NCBI RefSeq assembly: GCF_004118375.1
Contig: NZ_SDHX01000001.1
Location: forward strand, 2,235,693 to 2,299,692
DNA from: Oleiharenicola lentus
GTDB lineage: Bacteria; Verrucomicrobiota; Verrucomicrobiia; Opitutales; Opitutaceae
DNA length: 64,000 nucleotides
Reading direction: 5' to 3'
Below, piece after piece: positions 51,801 to 60,013 of this stretch. Numbering within the stretch: position 1 is the stretch's first letter; every line of letters begins with the position of its first letter. The notes under the pieces were generated by a model that had not been told where the DNA came from, searched no databases, and was given only the letters and a program-made list of their open reading frames with translations. Made by a program: the position numbers and the translations under genes.

Positions 51801-52556
51801 AATAATGCCCGCGCTGTCCACCGCGATACCTCGCGGATTGAAGAACCGGGCGGCGGCCCCCAGTCCGTTGGCGTTGCCGGCCGATCCGGCGGTGCCGGCC
51901 ACAGTTGTGACTACGCCGGCGGGTGTGATCTTTCGAATCACATGGCTCCCAGAGTCGGCGACATAGAGATTGCCCGCGGTGTCCACGGCCAGTCCGCTGG
52001 GATTCTGGAAGCGGGCCGCACTCCCCGTGCCATCAGCCGTGCCGGCGGTGGCCGCGGTGCCCGCGAGTGTGGTCACGGTGCCGCTGGCGGTGATCTTGCG
52101 AATCGTGTGGCCGGCGTAATCGGACACGTAAAGGTTGCCGGCGCTGTCCACCACCGTGCCTTGAGGCAGGTTAAACGTGACATTCGGATCGGTGGTGCTG
52201 CCGTCATTGCCCCCCACCCGACCGGCGGTGCCGACGAATGTGGTTACGACCCCGGCTTGAGTCACCTTCCGGATCAGGGAGTTGGCCGAATCAGCCACAT
52301 AAATGTCACCGGCCGGATTCACAGCCACGCTGATGGGAAAATTGAAGATGGGCACCAGCTGATTGCCTCCGCTGCCGTTCAGGTTGCCGCCCTTGCCGGC
52401 CACACCGGCGAAGGTGCTGTAGGTGTAATCCTGGGCCAGGGCTGAGCCAAGCAGGCCGCCAAGCCCCACCAGAAAAGTCACCCGCCGGAGCGAGCGGGCC
52501 AGAAGCGAATGCAAGCGGGTGGAACGGTTACGGGGGGCAAGCCTTGTGTTGATCAT
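48888..52556 (-). CDS. Giant exported NHL-repeat protein with Gly-rich C-terminal sorting tail
   Basis: A 1222-residue surface or extracellular protein. A signal-type segment (VTFLVGLGGLLGSALA) precedes about 17 NHL repeats of roughly 55 residues, each like GNLYVADSGSHVIRKIT with a following TTLAGTAG, which should fold as one or more beta-propellers. A run of 11 glycines lies near residue 720, a non-NHL domain (ALVVVTDSALTNSPITLNVP) interrupts the repeats late, and the tail reads GGGGGGGAPSLWFVAALSS then a RR-containing basic end, like GlyGly-CTERM sorting signals. Start ATG 52556 (MINTRLAP) or 52601. Ligand unknown. Confidence 0.9.
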   Translation of the reverse strand: MINTRLAPRNRSTRLHSLLARSLRRVTFLVGLGGLLGSALAQDYTYSTFAGVAGKGGNLNGSGGNQLVPIFNFPISVAVNPAGDIYVADSANSLIRKVTQAGVVTTFVGTAGRVGGNDGSTTDPNVTFNLPQGTVVDSAGNLYVSDYAGHTIRKITASGTVTTLAGTAATAGTADGTGSAARFQNPSGLAVDTAGNLYVADSGSHVIRKITPAGVVTTVAGTAGSAGNANGLGAAARFFNPRGIAVDSAGIIYVADTGNNMIRRIATDGTVTTLAGAPNTFGGTDGTGAAARFNFPNSLAVDTGGNVYVADQLNSTIRKVTSAGVVTTLAGSAGVAGRVDGSGSAARFDRPTGVAVDSSGNIYVADYRNQLIRKVTSAGVVTTLAGSGGLAGLQNGSGFLLDPVLFRNPADTAVDSAGNIYVSDSGNHAVRKITPDGVTMLFAGSTAGLRGFSNGTGNAASFYSPAGLAFDSAGNLFVADSANHLVRRITPAGEVSSYAGVALTSGTTNGDRNSAKFNYPSGVAVDAAGNVYVADYGNHVIRQISAAGVVSTYAGSEGLSGAMDGSGSSARFNYPRDLAIDTAGNLYVADTGNHVVRRIAPGGAVTTLAGSLGVPGSTDATGSSARFSGPSGVAVDANGNVYVADTNSSTVRKISPSGAVTTIGGQAGSVGSVDGAGSTARFNYPSGLAVDSTGNLYIADNRNHTIRKGFAPGNSGGGGGGGGGGGSGNDGSGGGIDDSSVGSGHLLQPNGITVDALGNYYVCDTANHCIRRVSSTGIVSVLAGRSGTSGTTDGTGEAARFNSPTGIAYDNAGNLYVTDTGNSTIRKVTTSGSVTTFAGTAGSSGTTDGTGTAALFSMPTGIAYDASLGDLYVSDAASATIRKITSGAVVSTYAGAARVTGDADGHRTAARFNNPTGLAHDSFSSLFIADTYNHTLRRINTARRTVSATAAGTIGTAGNALVVVTDSALTNSPITLNVPVAATDEPATWAAKVVTALNGNTTLAARYTASSSGALITLTYLSGVDDSSVANLSLDNGTCTGITPAPTSTASTVSGLVSTIAGSPGISGIYDGIGEYALFNLPQGVAVDSSNGVLYVADTGNSCIRRAVPTGSVITVAGIAGISGKRSGPAEQALFNQPKGLIAGSSLIILTDSGNSILRAIGVGTSGVTVSTVKLTTETTSGGGTDGGSSGGGGGGGAPSLWFVAALSSMWALRRFQKAKRS

Positions 52557-52665
52557 GTGCAAGTTGGTTTTGGTAAGCGACAAAAGCGGCCGGTTCCACA
52601 CTTTTCGTGAGAACTTTCAGTCCTGACTTGAGGTCTCGTTTCAGGCGCAGGACACAGGATAATTT

Positions 52666-53547
52666 TTACTGGAAATGGTGGGTAATGCCGGCCAACACCG
52701 CGGTTGGGTCGTCCTCCAGGAGGTAGTGTCCGGCGCCGGCCAAATAATCGCTAGGCGCAGTTGGAAAGAGCGCTTTCCAGCGGTCAAAGTAGTGCCGGTT
52801 GAAGCAAAAGTCCCGTCCACCCCAGATGATCCTGACTTCGTGCTGCCTCAGCAGGGGCAAGGCAGCTTCAATCTTCGTCAGGGCTTCGTCGTTGGGGGCC
52901 CCCACTCCCTGTGGGATGTCGCGCACAAACCGGTGGGTGGCGATCCGGTTGGTCCATGAGTCGTAGGGGAACAGGAATCCGCGCTTAATCGCCGCTGGCA
53001 GCGGTTTGGTGACGGCCATCCACGTAGCGGGCCAGGCAAAGCCATTGAAGCCGCGCACGGCCAACTCCCCGATCACCGGGATGCGACAGAACCGGATGCG
53101 AGCCGGGACGACGGTATCGGCGAAGGCCGCCGTGTTCAGGATGACCACCTTGCCCAGCTTCTCATGACGCGGCAGGCAGGCCCCCAACCCGATCGGTCCG
53201 CCCCAATCGTGGACGATCAGGTGGATCTTGCGCAGATTCAGCGAATCGAGCAGCCGGCCGAGGTTCGCCACATGGTTGGACAGCGTGTAGTCGTAATCCT
53301 GGGGCTTGTCGGAAAGGCCGCACCCCAGATGGTCCGGCACGATGCAGCGCATACGCCCGCGCAGCTCCAGCACGACATTGCGGTAGAAAAACGACCACGT
53401 CGGGTTGCCGTGGACCATGAGCACGGCTTCGTCGCCCTGGCCTTCGTCGAGATAGCTGAGCGCGCCTGCGCCGGTGTCGAACTGCTTCGGTTCGAATGGA
53501 TACAGCTCGGTGAGCCAGTCTGGGAGTTGTGTCGTCCCTCTCACCAT
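52666..53547 (-). CDS. OleB-like alpha/beta hydrolase (haloalkane dehalogenase family)
   Basis: A 293-residue hydrolase. The oxyanion-hole motif HGNPTW (46-51), nucleophile Asp114 in VHDWGGPIG and the late catalytic His in AGAGHYLLEDDP are those of the haloalkane-dehalogenase branch, to which OleB belongs; OleB decarboxylates beta-lactones to olefins. Its start overlaps the stop of the OleA-like gene by 7 bases, the same order as in ole operons. No oleC or oleD follows; the next gene is the unrelated NHL protein. Dehalogenase activity is the alternative reading. Confidence 0.8.
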   Translation of the reverse strand: MVRGTTQLPDWLTELYPFEPKQFDTGAGALSYLDEGQGDEAVLMVHGNPTWSFFYRNVVLELRGRMRCIVPDHLGCGLSDKPQDYDYTLSNHVANLGRLLDSLNLRKIHLIVHDWGGPIGLGACLPRHEKLGKVVILNTAAFADTVVPARIRFCRIPVIGELAVRGFNGFAWPATWMAVTKPLPAAIKRGFLFPYDSWTNRIATHRFVRDIPQGVGAPNDEALTKIEAALPLLRQHEVRIIWGGRDFCFNRHYFDRWKALFPTAPSDYLAGAGHYLLEDDPTAVLAGITHHFQ

Positions 53548-54578
53548 TCGACGGCCAACATCAGGCTGTTCAGACCGCTGCCGATGCCCAGGAGTGCGGC
53601 TTTTTGCCCGGGTTGCAGCGCGCCACGCTCCGCCGCCAGCGCCAGCGTGGCCGGCAGCGCAGCCGAACCGGTGTTACCCAGAAAATCCACCGAGGCGAAA
53701 TCCTTGGCCGCATCTAGCTGCAGCGTTTCGTAGAGTTTCCGACGGTGTGCGGAACCCACTTGGTGGGTGATGACGCGATCCGGCGTGCCGACACCCCAGC
53801 CCGACTCGGCGGCGAATTTGGTCCACGTCGCTTTGGCGACGTCCATGCCGGCGAGCAGCAGTTGTTCGGAATCGGTTTCCATCACGAGCGTGTCGCCGTC
53901 GCTATCGCCTTGGCAGAGGTCGCTGTGCTTCGTCTCGGCATGGGCGCTGCCGCAGACCAGCCGGTGCTTGGGCCGGCCGGCGGGGACCAGGTCCTCGTGG
54001 CAGACGATGGCCGCCACGGCCGCCGAGCCAATCGTCAGGTTGGCGAAGAACGGCTTGATCGCATTCCGGTCGAGCGGCGTTTCCAGCAAGTGCCGGATCG
54101 TGCGATCCACGAGCGGGCGGCCGTTTTCGCCCGAGGCCACCATGCCGCACTTGATCTGCCCGGCATCGACCATCGCCGCGAGCGTTACCAAACCGTTGAG
54201 GAATCCGAGACACGCGTTCGACACGTCGAATACCTGGCAGTCGGTCCCGAGGCCGATCTTGCGGTGGGCAAACGATGCCGTCGCGGGCTCCAGCATGTCG
54301 CGGCACACCGCCGAGTGGATGAAGACCTCCATCTGCTCCGCGCGCAGCGCCGAGGCCTTGAGCACGTTGCGGCCGGCGGCGGCGCTGGCGTCGGACGGCT
54401 TCGTGCCGGGCGCCCACATGCGGCGCTCCCTGATGCCCGTCATGAGTTCCAGCCGGCCGGCGGGTAGTTTCAACCGGTCGTAGAGCGGCTTCAGGCGCTC
54501 CTCGATGGCGGCGGAAGTCCAGACATCGTCCGGGAGCGCCACGGCGAGCGATTCAATGCAGGCGTGCTTGAATCGCAT
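53541..54578 (-). CDS. OleA-like thiolase-fold condensing enzyme (KAS III family)
   Basis: A 345-residue thiolase-superfamily enzyme. Catalytic Cys123 (FDVSNACLGFLNG), His272 (VITHQVGSAHRR) and Asn302 (FLGNTGSAAL) are in place. Residues ERRMW, CRDMLEPATAS with Glu97, and the ending LLGIGSGLNSLMLAVEW are, from memory, the pattern of OleA, which joins two fatty acyl-CoAs head-to-head using that Glu, rather than of FabH. The start lies 3 bases after the FabI-like stop and the end overlaps the OleB-like gene, so the three are translated together. A FabH-type 3-oxoacyl-ACP synthase remains possible. Confidence 0.85.
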   Translation of the reverse strand: MRFKHACIESLAVALPDDVWTSAAIEERLKPLYDRLKLPAGRLELMTGIRERRMWAPGTKPSDASAAAGRNVLKASALRAEQMEVFIHSAVCRDMLEPATASFAHRKIGLGTDCQVFDVSNACLGFLNGLVTLAAMVDAGQIKCGMVASGENGRPLVDRTIRHLLETPLDRNAIKPFFANLTIGSAAVAAIVCHEDLVPAGRPKHRLVCGSAHAETKHSDLCQGDSDGDTLVMETDSEQLLLAGMDVAKATWTKFAAESGWGVGTPDRVITHQVGSAHRRKLYETLQLDAAKDFASVDFLGNTGSAALPATLALAAERGALQPGQKAALLGIGSGLNSLMLAVEW

Positions 54579-54581
54579 GGC

Positions 54582-55397
54582 TTATTTCTCCGGCCGCATG
54601 GCCAGCCGGATGATTTCCTTGTCGAAGTAATTGCTGCCCAGTCCGGCGTCGACGACGAGGGTCGTGCCGTTCAGGCCGCTGCTGCGCTCGCTGAGCAGGA
54701 ACACGGCGACATTGGCCACCTCCTGGGTCTCAAGGTTCCTGTTCCGGAAGGTCAGTTTCTCCGCATAGATGTAACTCTCGATGTAGCCGGGAATGCCCGC
54801 GGAGGCGCTGGTTTTGAGCGGACCAGAGCCGACGACGTTGAAGCGCACGCCGGTCCCGGCAGAGCCGAAGGACTTGGCCAGAAAGCGCGAACAGGACTCC
54901 AGCGCGGCCTTGATCGGGCCCATGTAGCCGTAGTTATCGGGCGTCACGAGCAGCGAGGAAATGCCGATGGTAATGACCGAGGCATTTTTCGCGAGATGCG
55001 GCTTGAAGGCCTGCGCGAGTTCCACGAGCGAGAAGGCCGAGATGGCCGTCGCCTGCAGAAAGTCCTTCCGCTTCGTCTCAGAGAAGGTCTTGAAGCCCTC
55101 GCTGTAGTTGGCGAAAGCGATTGAATGGACCAACCCGTGCAGCGGCGCGAAACCGGCCGCCGCAACCTCGGCGGCCAGCTGGTCGGCGGCGCCCTCCTGC
55201 TCAACGTCGCACAGGAAGACCGGCTTTCCGGCCAGCAACGTCTCAAGGGATTTTTTCCGCGCCTCGGAGCGCACGGCATAGACCACCCGCGCGCCCTGCT
55301 CTTCCAGCGTCTTGGCGATGAACCATGCGACGCTCTTCCTGTTGGCCACGCCTTGGACCAGGAAGGTCTTGCCGGAAAGCTGGAGAAAGTCGCTCAC
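54582..55397 (-). CDS. Enoyl-ACP reductase, FabI-like
   Basis: A 271-residue SDR-fold reductase. The FabI-type nucleotide segment is VQGVANRKSVAWFIAKTL (residues 14-), and the catalytic pair Tyr156 and Lys163 is in YGYMGPIKAALES, at the same spacing as FabI. It should saturate the enoyl-ACP double bond in chain elongation. GTG 55397 overlaps the dehydratase stop (GTGA). Because it is embedded in a specialised cluster it may serve the cluster's own ACP; it could instead be the only housekeeping FabI, which this window cannot decide. Confidence 0.87.
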   Translation of the reverse strand: MSDFLQLSGKTFLVQGVANRKSVAWFIAKTLEEQGARVVYAVRSEARKKSLETLLAGKPVFLCDVEQEGAADQLAAEVAAAGFAPLHGLVHSIAFANYSEGFKTFSETKRKDFLQATAISAFSLVELAQAFKPHLAKNASVITIGISSLLVTPDNYGYMGPIKAALESCSRFLAKSFGSAGTGVRFNVVGSGPLKTSASAGIPGYIESYIYAEKLTFRNRNLETQEVANVAVFLLSERSSGLNGTTLVVDAGLGSNYFDKEIIRLAMRPEK

Positions 55398-55843
55398 GTG
55401 GTGACCTGGCCCTCGGGTTTCTTCCACGCGACCGCGAACTCGACGTTCATGATCTTCTTGCCCTCGGTGTTTTTCATCAGGCCGGTGAGGAAGTGAAACT
55501 CGCCGACCGTCTCCTTGCGCTTCACCTCGATGGTAACAGTCTCGCCCGGATAAACCGGCAGGCGGAAACGGATGTCCGAGACCTTGCTGAGGAGCGGCAC
55601 TCCCCCGCCCTGTCCGGCTGCGCCGGCCATGAGCTTGGCCATCAGGCAGGCACCGGTCTGGAAGACGGACTCACTCAGGAGCACGCCGGGCGTGATCGGG
55701 GCGCCGGGATAGTGGCCCTTGTAGAAATCCTCGTCGGCGCGCCAGGTGCGCTTGGCGACAAGGGACTCGCCCTCGTGGGAAACGATTTCGTCCACGAACA
55801 GGAACGGCGGACGGTGCGGGATGAGTTTTTCGACTTCGGTCAC
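55394..55843 (-). CDS. 3-hydroxyacyl-ACP dehydratase, FabZ-like
   Basis: A 149-residue hot-dog-fold dehydratase. Seen: LIPHRPPFLFVDEI near the start and the active-site stretch GHYPGAPITPGVLLSES with His44 and Glu58. It would dehydrate 3-hydroxyacyl-ACP. No ATG is available after the upstream stop; GTG 55843 gives a protein starting at TEVEKLIPHRP, the normal FabZ start. The gap from the FAD gene is 8 bases and the end overlaps the FabI-like gene. Confidence 0.87.
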   Translation of the reverse strand: MTEVEKLIPHRPPFLFVDEIVSHEGESLVAKRTWRADEDFYKGHYPGAPITPGVLLSESVFQTGACLMAKLMAGAAGQGGGVPLLSKVSDIRFRLPVYPGETVTIEVKRKETVGEFHFLTGLMKNTEGKKIMNVEFAVAWKKPEGQVTT

Positions 55844-55851
55844 GGTGAAAA

Positions 55852-57303
55852 TCAGGTGTGGGCGGGCTCGGTCGTGCGTTTCTTCGCGGCGATGAATTTG
55901 TCCACCTGGTTGGCGACGATCACGCCATAGTTGATGGTGCCGAGCCAGCCCGACATGATGATACCGACCGAGCCGGCGTGGTAGAGGCCGGGCAGCTGGT
56001 TGGGCAGATCCATCGAGACCTTGAGGCCTTCGAACTTGGTGCCGAACGACGTGCCGTTCCAATGGTGCGTGTAATACTCGATCGTGCGCGGCGTGGCGGC
56101 CTCCATCCAGTCGATCTTGGCGCGCACGTCGGGGATGAACTTCTCAAGCGAAGCGATGGACTCGTCGATCAGACGTTGCTTGTGCTTGGCGTAATCCTCC
56201 TCGCTCAGGCTCTTCCAGTCTTCGTAGCGGCCGTTGATGGACACGACGACCGTGTAGCGGTCGCTGCCCGGACGGGTGTCCGGGTAATACATCGAGAAGG
56301 TGCGGCTCGTCGTGTGCAGGTCCACGAGCTTCTCGCTGGAGAACTTCGGCTCGTCGGAGGTAAACACGAGGTCGCCGATGTGCGGCAGTGTCTCGCCCTT
56401 CTTGATTCCGAGATAGACCTGACAGGAGCTGCTGTTAACCCGCACAGCTTTGGTCTGGGCCACGAATTCCTGACTGAAGTTCTCCTCGCCGCCGAGGCGC
56501 AGGACCGTGTTCTTGATGTTGGAATTCGAGACCACCGCGTCGCAGCGGATGGTGCGGCCGTTGGCGACAACGCCGGTCACCACTTTGCGGCCGTCGCGTT
56601 CCTCGGTCAGGATTTTCTCCACGAGCACGTGCTTGCGCAGCTCGGCGCCGTTCTTCTTCAGCTCGGCGGCCATCTTCTTCACCAGCACGTCGGTGCCGCC
56701 TTGGAAGGTATAGACGCCCTTGCTCATGAAGTTGGAGAACACGATGCCGAAGGTGATCGCCGGATCGTCCATCGTGGAGCCGTTGGCATAGGCGATGGGC
56801 TCCATAAGCAGGCGCTTCACGTCGTCGCGACCCGGGAAATAGCGCTCGAACATCTGCCCCGTGGTCTCGGGGTTGTTGTCGTAGAAATTCATCGCCCGCA
56901 GGTCGGTGAAGAACCGCTCCACCGTCTCGGCCGGGACCTGGAATTTCTCGACCATCTGCCGGGTGAAATCCTCGCGGTCGAAGGTCGTGTTGACCTCAAA
57001 CTGCGGGTTGATGAACCGCACGCCCTTGAGCTGCACAATCGAGTCGGCGATGTCCTGGCCCCAGTATTTGCGACAGGACTTGATCATCCCGATCGGAAAA
57101 CCGTGCAGGGAGATGTCGAAGATGTGACCGCCCTTGCGGGTGAACCAGGTGGCCAGGCCGCCGAGCTGGTAGTGATGCTCCAGCAGCAGCACCTTGTGCC
57201 CGCACTTTGCGAGGACGTTGGCGGAGGTCAGTCCGCCGAGTCCGCTGCCAATGACCACCACGTCGTAGTGATCCTCGATGCCTTTGAGCCAGTCGTAAGC
57301 CAT
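55852..57303 (-). CDS. CrtI-type FAD oxidoreductase (phytoene-desaturase-like), first copy
   Basis: A 483-residue FAD enzyme. The dinucleotide motif [20 protein letters not shown] and the adjoining [15 protein letters not shown] are those of phytoene desaturase/carotenoid isomerase-like proteins; the C-terminal FAD segment is [17 protein letters not shown]. No crtB or other carotenoid gene is present, so an acyl or polyene chain is a likelier substrate. The ATG at 57303 lies directly after a terminator hairpin of the upstream gene, leaving no obvious Shine-Dalgarno site. Confidence 0.85.
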   Translation of the reverse strand: MAYDWLKGIEDHYDVVVIGSGLGGLTSANVLAKCGHKVLLLEHHYQLGGLATWFTRKGGHIFDISLHGFPIGMIKSCRKYWGQDIADSIVQLKGVRFINPQFEVNTTFDREDFTRQMVEKFQVPAETVERFFTDLRAMNFYDNNPETTGQMFERYFPGRDDVKRLLMEPIAYANGSTMDDPAITFGIVFSNFMSKGVYTFQGGTDVLVKKMAAELKKNGAELRKHVLVEKILTEERDGRKVVTGVVANGRTIRCDAVVSNSNIKNTVLRLGGEENFSQEFVAQTKAVRVNSSSCQVYLGIKKGETLPHIGDLVFTSDEPKFSSEKLVDLHTTSRTFSMYYPDTRPGSDRYTVVVSINGRYEDWKSLSEEDYAKHKQRLIDESIASLEKFIPDVRAKIDWMEAATPRTIEYYTHHWNGTSFGTKFEGLKVSMDLPNQLPGLYHAGSVGIIMSGWLGTINYGVIVANQVDKFIAAKKRTTEPAHT

Positions 57304-57304
57304 G

Positions 57305-57331
57305 AAAAAGGGCCCCATGTGAGTGGGGCCC
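57305..57331 (-). terminator. Rho-independent terminator upstream of the first CrtI-type gene
   Basis: On the minus strand the 8-bp stem GGGCCCCA/TGGGGCCC is followed by T5, which directly abuts the ATG of the FAD gene. It sits 15 bases past the stop of the TIM-barrel gene. It may end that transcript or act as an attenuator. Confidence 0.8.
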
Positions 57332-57346
57332 CGCGAAAAGCGCAAC

Positions 57347-58204
57347 TCAGAGTTTGAGTGCTCGCAAATACTTCAGGCTGTCGGGAATGCACACGAGCGG
57401 TGTGGGCGTCTCGTCCTCGACAAAGTAGTGTTTCACGCCGATGTCCTGCGCAGCCTTGAGGACCGCCGGCCAGTCGATCTGGCCGGTGCCGACGGCGACG
57501 TTGTCGATCGGCGGGGCGCCACCGGTGGACAGGCCGGTTACGGCGCCCTTGCGAATGTCCTTCACGTGGAGCAGCGACCAGCGGGTCGGGTGCTGGCGGA
57601 GCAGCGTGGCCGGGTCGAGACCGGCGTGGAAGACCCAGAACACATCCATCTCAAAGCTGACGAAATTGGGATTGGTGCCCTCCAGGATCAGATCGAACGG
57701 CGTCTTGCCGCCCTCTTCCGGCAGCTTGACGAACTCGTAGCCGTGCGGGTGGTAGCCGTAGGTGATGCCTTCCTGGCGGAACGCCTCACCCCACTTGTTG
57801 AAGTCCGCGGCGGCCTTGCGCGCGATCTCGGCCGTGAACGGCGCCTTGTGGGGAATCCAGGCGGTCATGACGTATTTCACGCCGAGGGTCTTGGCCGTCT
57901 TGATCGCCCCGGCCAAATCCTTGGTCAGCGCCTCGTAGCCGATGTGCGCACCGACGGCCTTGAGGCCGCGATCCTGCAGCATTTTGAGGAAAGCTTCATC
58001 GGACAACCCATAGGTGCCGGCGGTCTCAACTTCGGTGAAGCCCTGCGCCTTCACCCAGTCGAGGGCGGCGGCGGGATCGGCCTTGGTCTGCTCGCGCATG
58101 CTCCAAAGCTGGAGGCCGAGATGCTCCTTGAAGGTTTCGGCGGCGGTGGCGCAACTGGCGAGGACAAGACTCATGAGGACAAGGGGCAGTCGGGGTGTTT
58201 TCAT
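57347..58204 (-). CDS. Sugar phosphate isomerase/epimerase-like TIM-barrel lipoprotein
   Basis: A 285-residue xylose-isomerase-like TIM-barrel protein exported by a lipoprotein-type signal ([13 protein letters not shown]). Seen: [42 protein letters not shown] and LLHVKDI, carrying the His, Glu and Asp residues that bind metal in this fold. Relatives act on sugars or keto-sugars in Verrucomicrobia and Planctomycetes. It seems foreign in function to the acyl cluster around it and may belong with the sugar-oxidation genes elsewhere. Terminator follows. Confidence 0.87.
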   Translation of the reverse strand: MKTPRLPLVLMSLVLASCATAAETFKEHLGLQLWSMREQTKADPAAALDWVKAQGFTEVETAGTYGLSDEAFLKMLQDRGLKAVGAHIGYEALTKDLAGAIKTAKTLGVKYVMTAWIPHKAPFTAEIARKAAADFNKWGEAFRQEGITYGYHPHGYEFVKLPEEGGKTPFDLILEGTNPNFVSFEMDVFWVFHAGLDPATLLRQHPTRWSLLHVKDIRKGAVTGLSTGGAPPIDNVAVGTGQIDWPAVLKAAQDIGVKHYFVEDETPTPLVCIPDSLKYLRALKL

Positions 58205-58223
58205 GGGGTTAAGGGATAGATTC

Positions 58224-59648
58224 TCAGCCGGCGCTCTTTTGCAAGATGTGATAGTTCGCCATCGAGATGCCGCTGAGCATGGCGCCGATGATGCCAAGAA
58301 AACCCTGATCGGTGCCGCAGAGGTAAAGGTTGCGGAGGTGGGTGCGTCCGTCCTTCACCTTGCGCGGGGCGCCGTAGATCGCGCCGTTCAGGTGGCCGGT
58401 GAACTTTCGCACCGTGCGCGGGGTGAACATGTCGGTCGTGACCAGGTTGCCCGACAACACCGCGTCGTCCACGGCTGGCAGGAAACGGCGGGCGCTGCGC
58501 TGCATTTCACCGAGCCAATGCCCCTTGGCCGCGCGGTAATCGGGTTCGGCCAGCGCCGACCATTGGTCGTGGTTGGCGAGGCAGGTTACGCGGAAGAGCC
58601 CTTCCGGCAGTTCGCCGGTGCCGGCGTAGTCGAAATTGTTGGGAAAACAGATGACGCCGCTCCGCGGGTCCACGAGATGGGAGGCGTGCGAGTAATCGAA
58701 GCGGTCTGAGTCGTTGAAAAAGATGATCGTGTCGTCGCCCCAGCCCCAGGTCGCGGGCGCCTGTTTGAAGACGGAAATCGTCTCGCAGAACGACAGGGCG
58801 CCGAGGTTGGCGTCGGCCTCGGCCGGGTGCGCCGGTTCGCAGGCACGCATCGTTTCCGGGTAGCCCATGGACGAGATGACGTGGTCGGCCGTGACCTCGG
58901 TGCCATCGTCCAGCCGGAGCGCCACCGCCCTGCCCTCGCGTTCGATAATCTTCGCGACGCCACATTTCATGCGCCGCTCGCCGCCGGCCTGCCGGTATTT
59001 GTCGAGCAGCACGCGGATGATCACGCGCACGCCGTCCAGCGGCCGGGCAAAACCTTCGAGGAAGAGCGCCTTGAACATGATCACGAACTGCCCGAACTCC
59101 ATGTCCCGCTCCTGCGCGCTGCCGTAATACATCACCGGACAGAAGATCATGTCGGTGAGCAGGGGATCCGTGATGTGCCGCGCCACCACCTCGCGCGCCG
59201 ACACCGGCTTCGCGTCGAGCGCGACGTCGTCGTAAGTCTTCACGAGCTGCACGAGCGCGCGCCAGCCATCGGCCTGGGCGGGGAACTTCGCCGTCACTTC
59301 CGCGTCGAGCACCGCAAAGTCGTTGGTGAACTTCAGGTCGCAATCGCGAAAGGCGATGCGCGAGCGCTTCTGCGGGCAGAGGGCAAATTCCTCGCGGTCG
59401 ATGCGGAGCTGGCGCATCAGTTTCACCAGCGGTGTGCCTTTCACGCCCGGCGGGACGTAGTTGGTCATCGCATGCAGGCCGACGTCAAACTTGCGGCCCG
59501 CGATGCTGTAGAAGCTGTTCAGGCCGCCCGGCGCGTTGTGGCGCTCGAAGATGCAGACCTTCTTGCCGAAGTGAGCCAGCCGGATGCCGGCGGCGAGGCC
59601 GGACATGCCGGCGCCAATGATGGCCACTTCGTAATGGGAGTCTTTCAT
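58224..59648 (-). CDS. CrtI-type FAD oxidoreductase (phytoene-desaturase-like), second copy
   Basis: A 474-residue FAD enzyme distinct from the 55852 copy. N-terminal motif AIIGAGMSGLAAGIRLAHFG and ERHNAPGGLNSFY; C-terminal NLYLCGTDQGFLGIIGAMLSG. Same superfamily as carotenoid desaturases and isomerases; again no carotenoid partner genes are nearby. ATG 59648 gives MKDSHYEVAIIGAG. It is separated from the ACP gene by a terminator-like hairpin and is followed 19 bases later by the TIM-barrel gene. Confidence 0.85.
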   Translation of the reverse strand: MKDSHYEVAIIGAGMSGLAAGIRLAHFGKKVCIFERHNAPGGLNSFYSIAGRKFDVGLHAMTNYVPPGVKGTPLVKLMRQLRIDREEFALCPQKRSRIAFRDCDLKFTNDFAVLDAEVTAKFPAQADGWRALVQLVKTYDDVALDAKPVSAREVVARHITDPLLTDMIFCPVMYYGSAQERDMEFGQFVIMFKALFLEGFARPLDGVRVIIRVLLDKYRQAGGERRMKCGVAKIIEREGRAVALRLDDGTEVTADHVISSMGYPETMRACEPAHPAEADANLGALSFCETISVFKQAPATWGWGDDTIIFFNDSDRFDYSHASHLVDPRSGVICFPNNFDYAGTGELPEGLFRVTCLANHDQWSALAEPDYRAAKGHWLGEMQRSARRFLPAVDDAVLSGNLVTTDMFTPRTVRKFTGHLNGAIYGAPRKVKDGRTHLRNLYLCGTDQGFLGIIGAMLSGISMANYHILQKSAG

Positions 59649-59662
59649 CAGGAGCTCAGTTG

Positions 59663-59722
59663 TAGGGCGTGGTCTTCGCACCCCGCCATAAAAAAGGCGG
59701 GATCAGCGATCCCGCCCTACAG
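59663..59722. repeat. GTAGGGCG-bounded intergenic repeat
   Basis: Element starting TGTAGGGCGTGGTC and ending GATCCCGCCCTACAG, between ACP and the second CrtI-type gene. Related GTAGGGC-type material is seen at 62317-62394. Confidence 0.6.
59690..59716 (-). terminator. Terminator-like hairpin between ACP and CrtI-type genes
   Basis: Minus strand: GGCGGGATC-GCT-GATCCCGCC (9-bp perfect stem) followed by T6. It is part of a dispersed repeat but has the form of a rho-independent terminator, so it may separate the KAS II-ACP transcript from the rest. Confidence 0.75.
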
Positions 59723-59742
59723 AAGACAAACTGGGTCGAACC

Positions 59743-60000
59743 TCAACCGGCCTTGGCCTGGAACTTTGGCGTCAGGTAATCGGCGCAGCTGTCGAGGGAG
59801 GCGAGTTGCATGTAGTCGGCCTCGGGCACTTCGATGCCATGGCGCTTGCGGAGCTCCATGACGATATCGAGGAAGTCCATCGAATCGAGCTGCAGCTGGT
59901 CGCGCAGACGAACATCCGGTTTCACCGCACTGAGATCCTCATCGGGCGCGATGTCGGAAATGATGTCGATAACCAGCTTGCGGCATTCGTCTTTCGTCAT
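59743..60000 (-). CDS. Acyl carrier protein (cluster-dedicated)
   Basis: An 85-residue ACP. The phosphopantetheine serine is Ser40 in LQLDSMDFLDIVMELRKR. Relative to housekeeping AcpP the motif is DSM, as usual, but the surroundings (DECRKLVIDIISDIAPDED) are divergent and the C-terminus is longer. It lies 13 bases after the KAS II-like gene, implying that the acyl chain of this pathway is built on a dedicated carrier. Confidence 0.92.
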   Translation of the reverse strand: MTKDECRKLVIDIISDIAPDEDLSAVKPDVRLRDQLQLDSMDFLDIVMELRKRHGIEVPEADYMQLASLDSCADYLTPKFQAKAG

Positions 60001-60013
60001 GGTGCGGAGGGTG

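Noticed and set aside
49755-52445. Long repetitive plus-strand frames opposite the NHL gene
   Set aside because: They mirror the NHL repeats and have no signal, domain or ribosome-binding site.
55852-59648. Carotenoid biosynthesis from the two CrtI-type genes
   Set aside because: No phytoene synthase, cyclase or prenyltransferase is present; all neighbours are acyl-chain genes.
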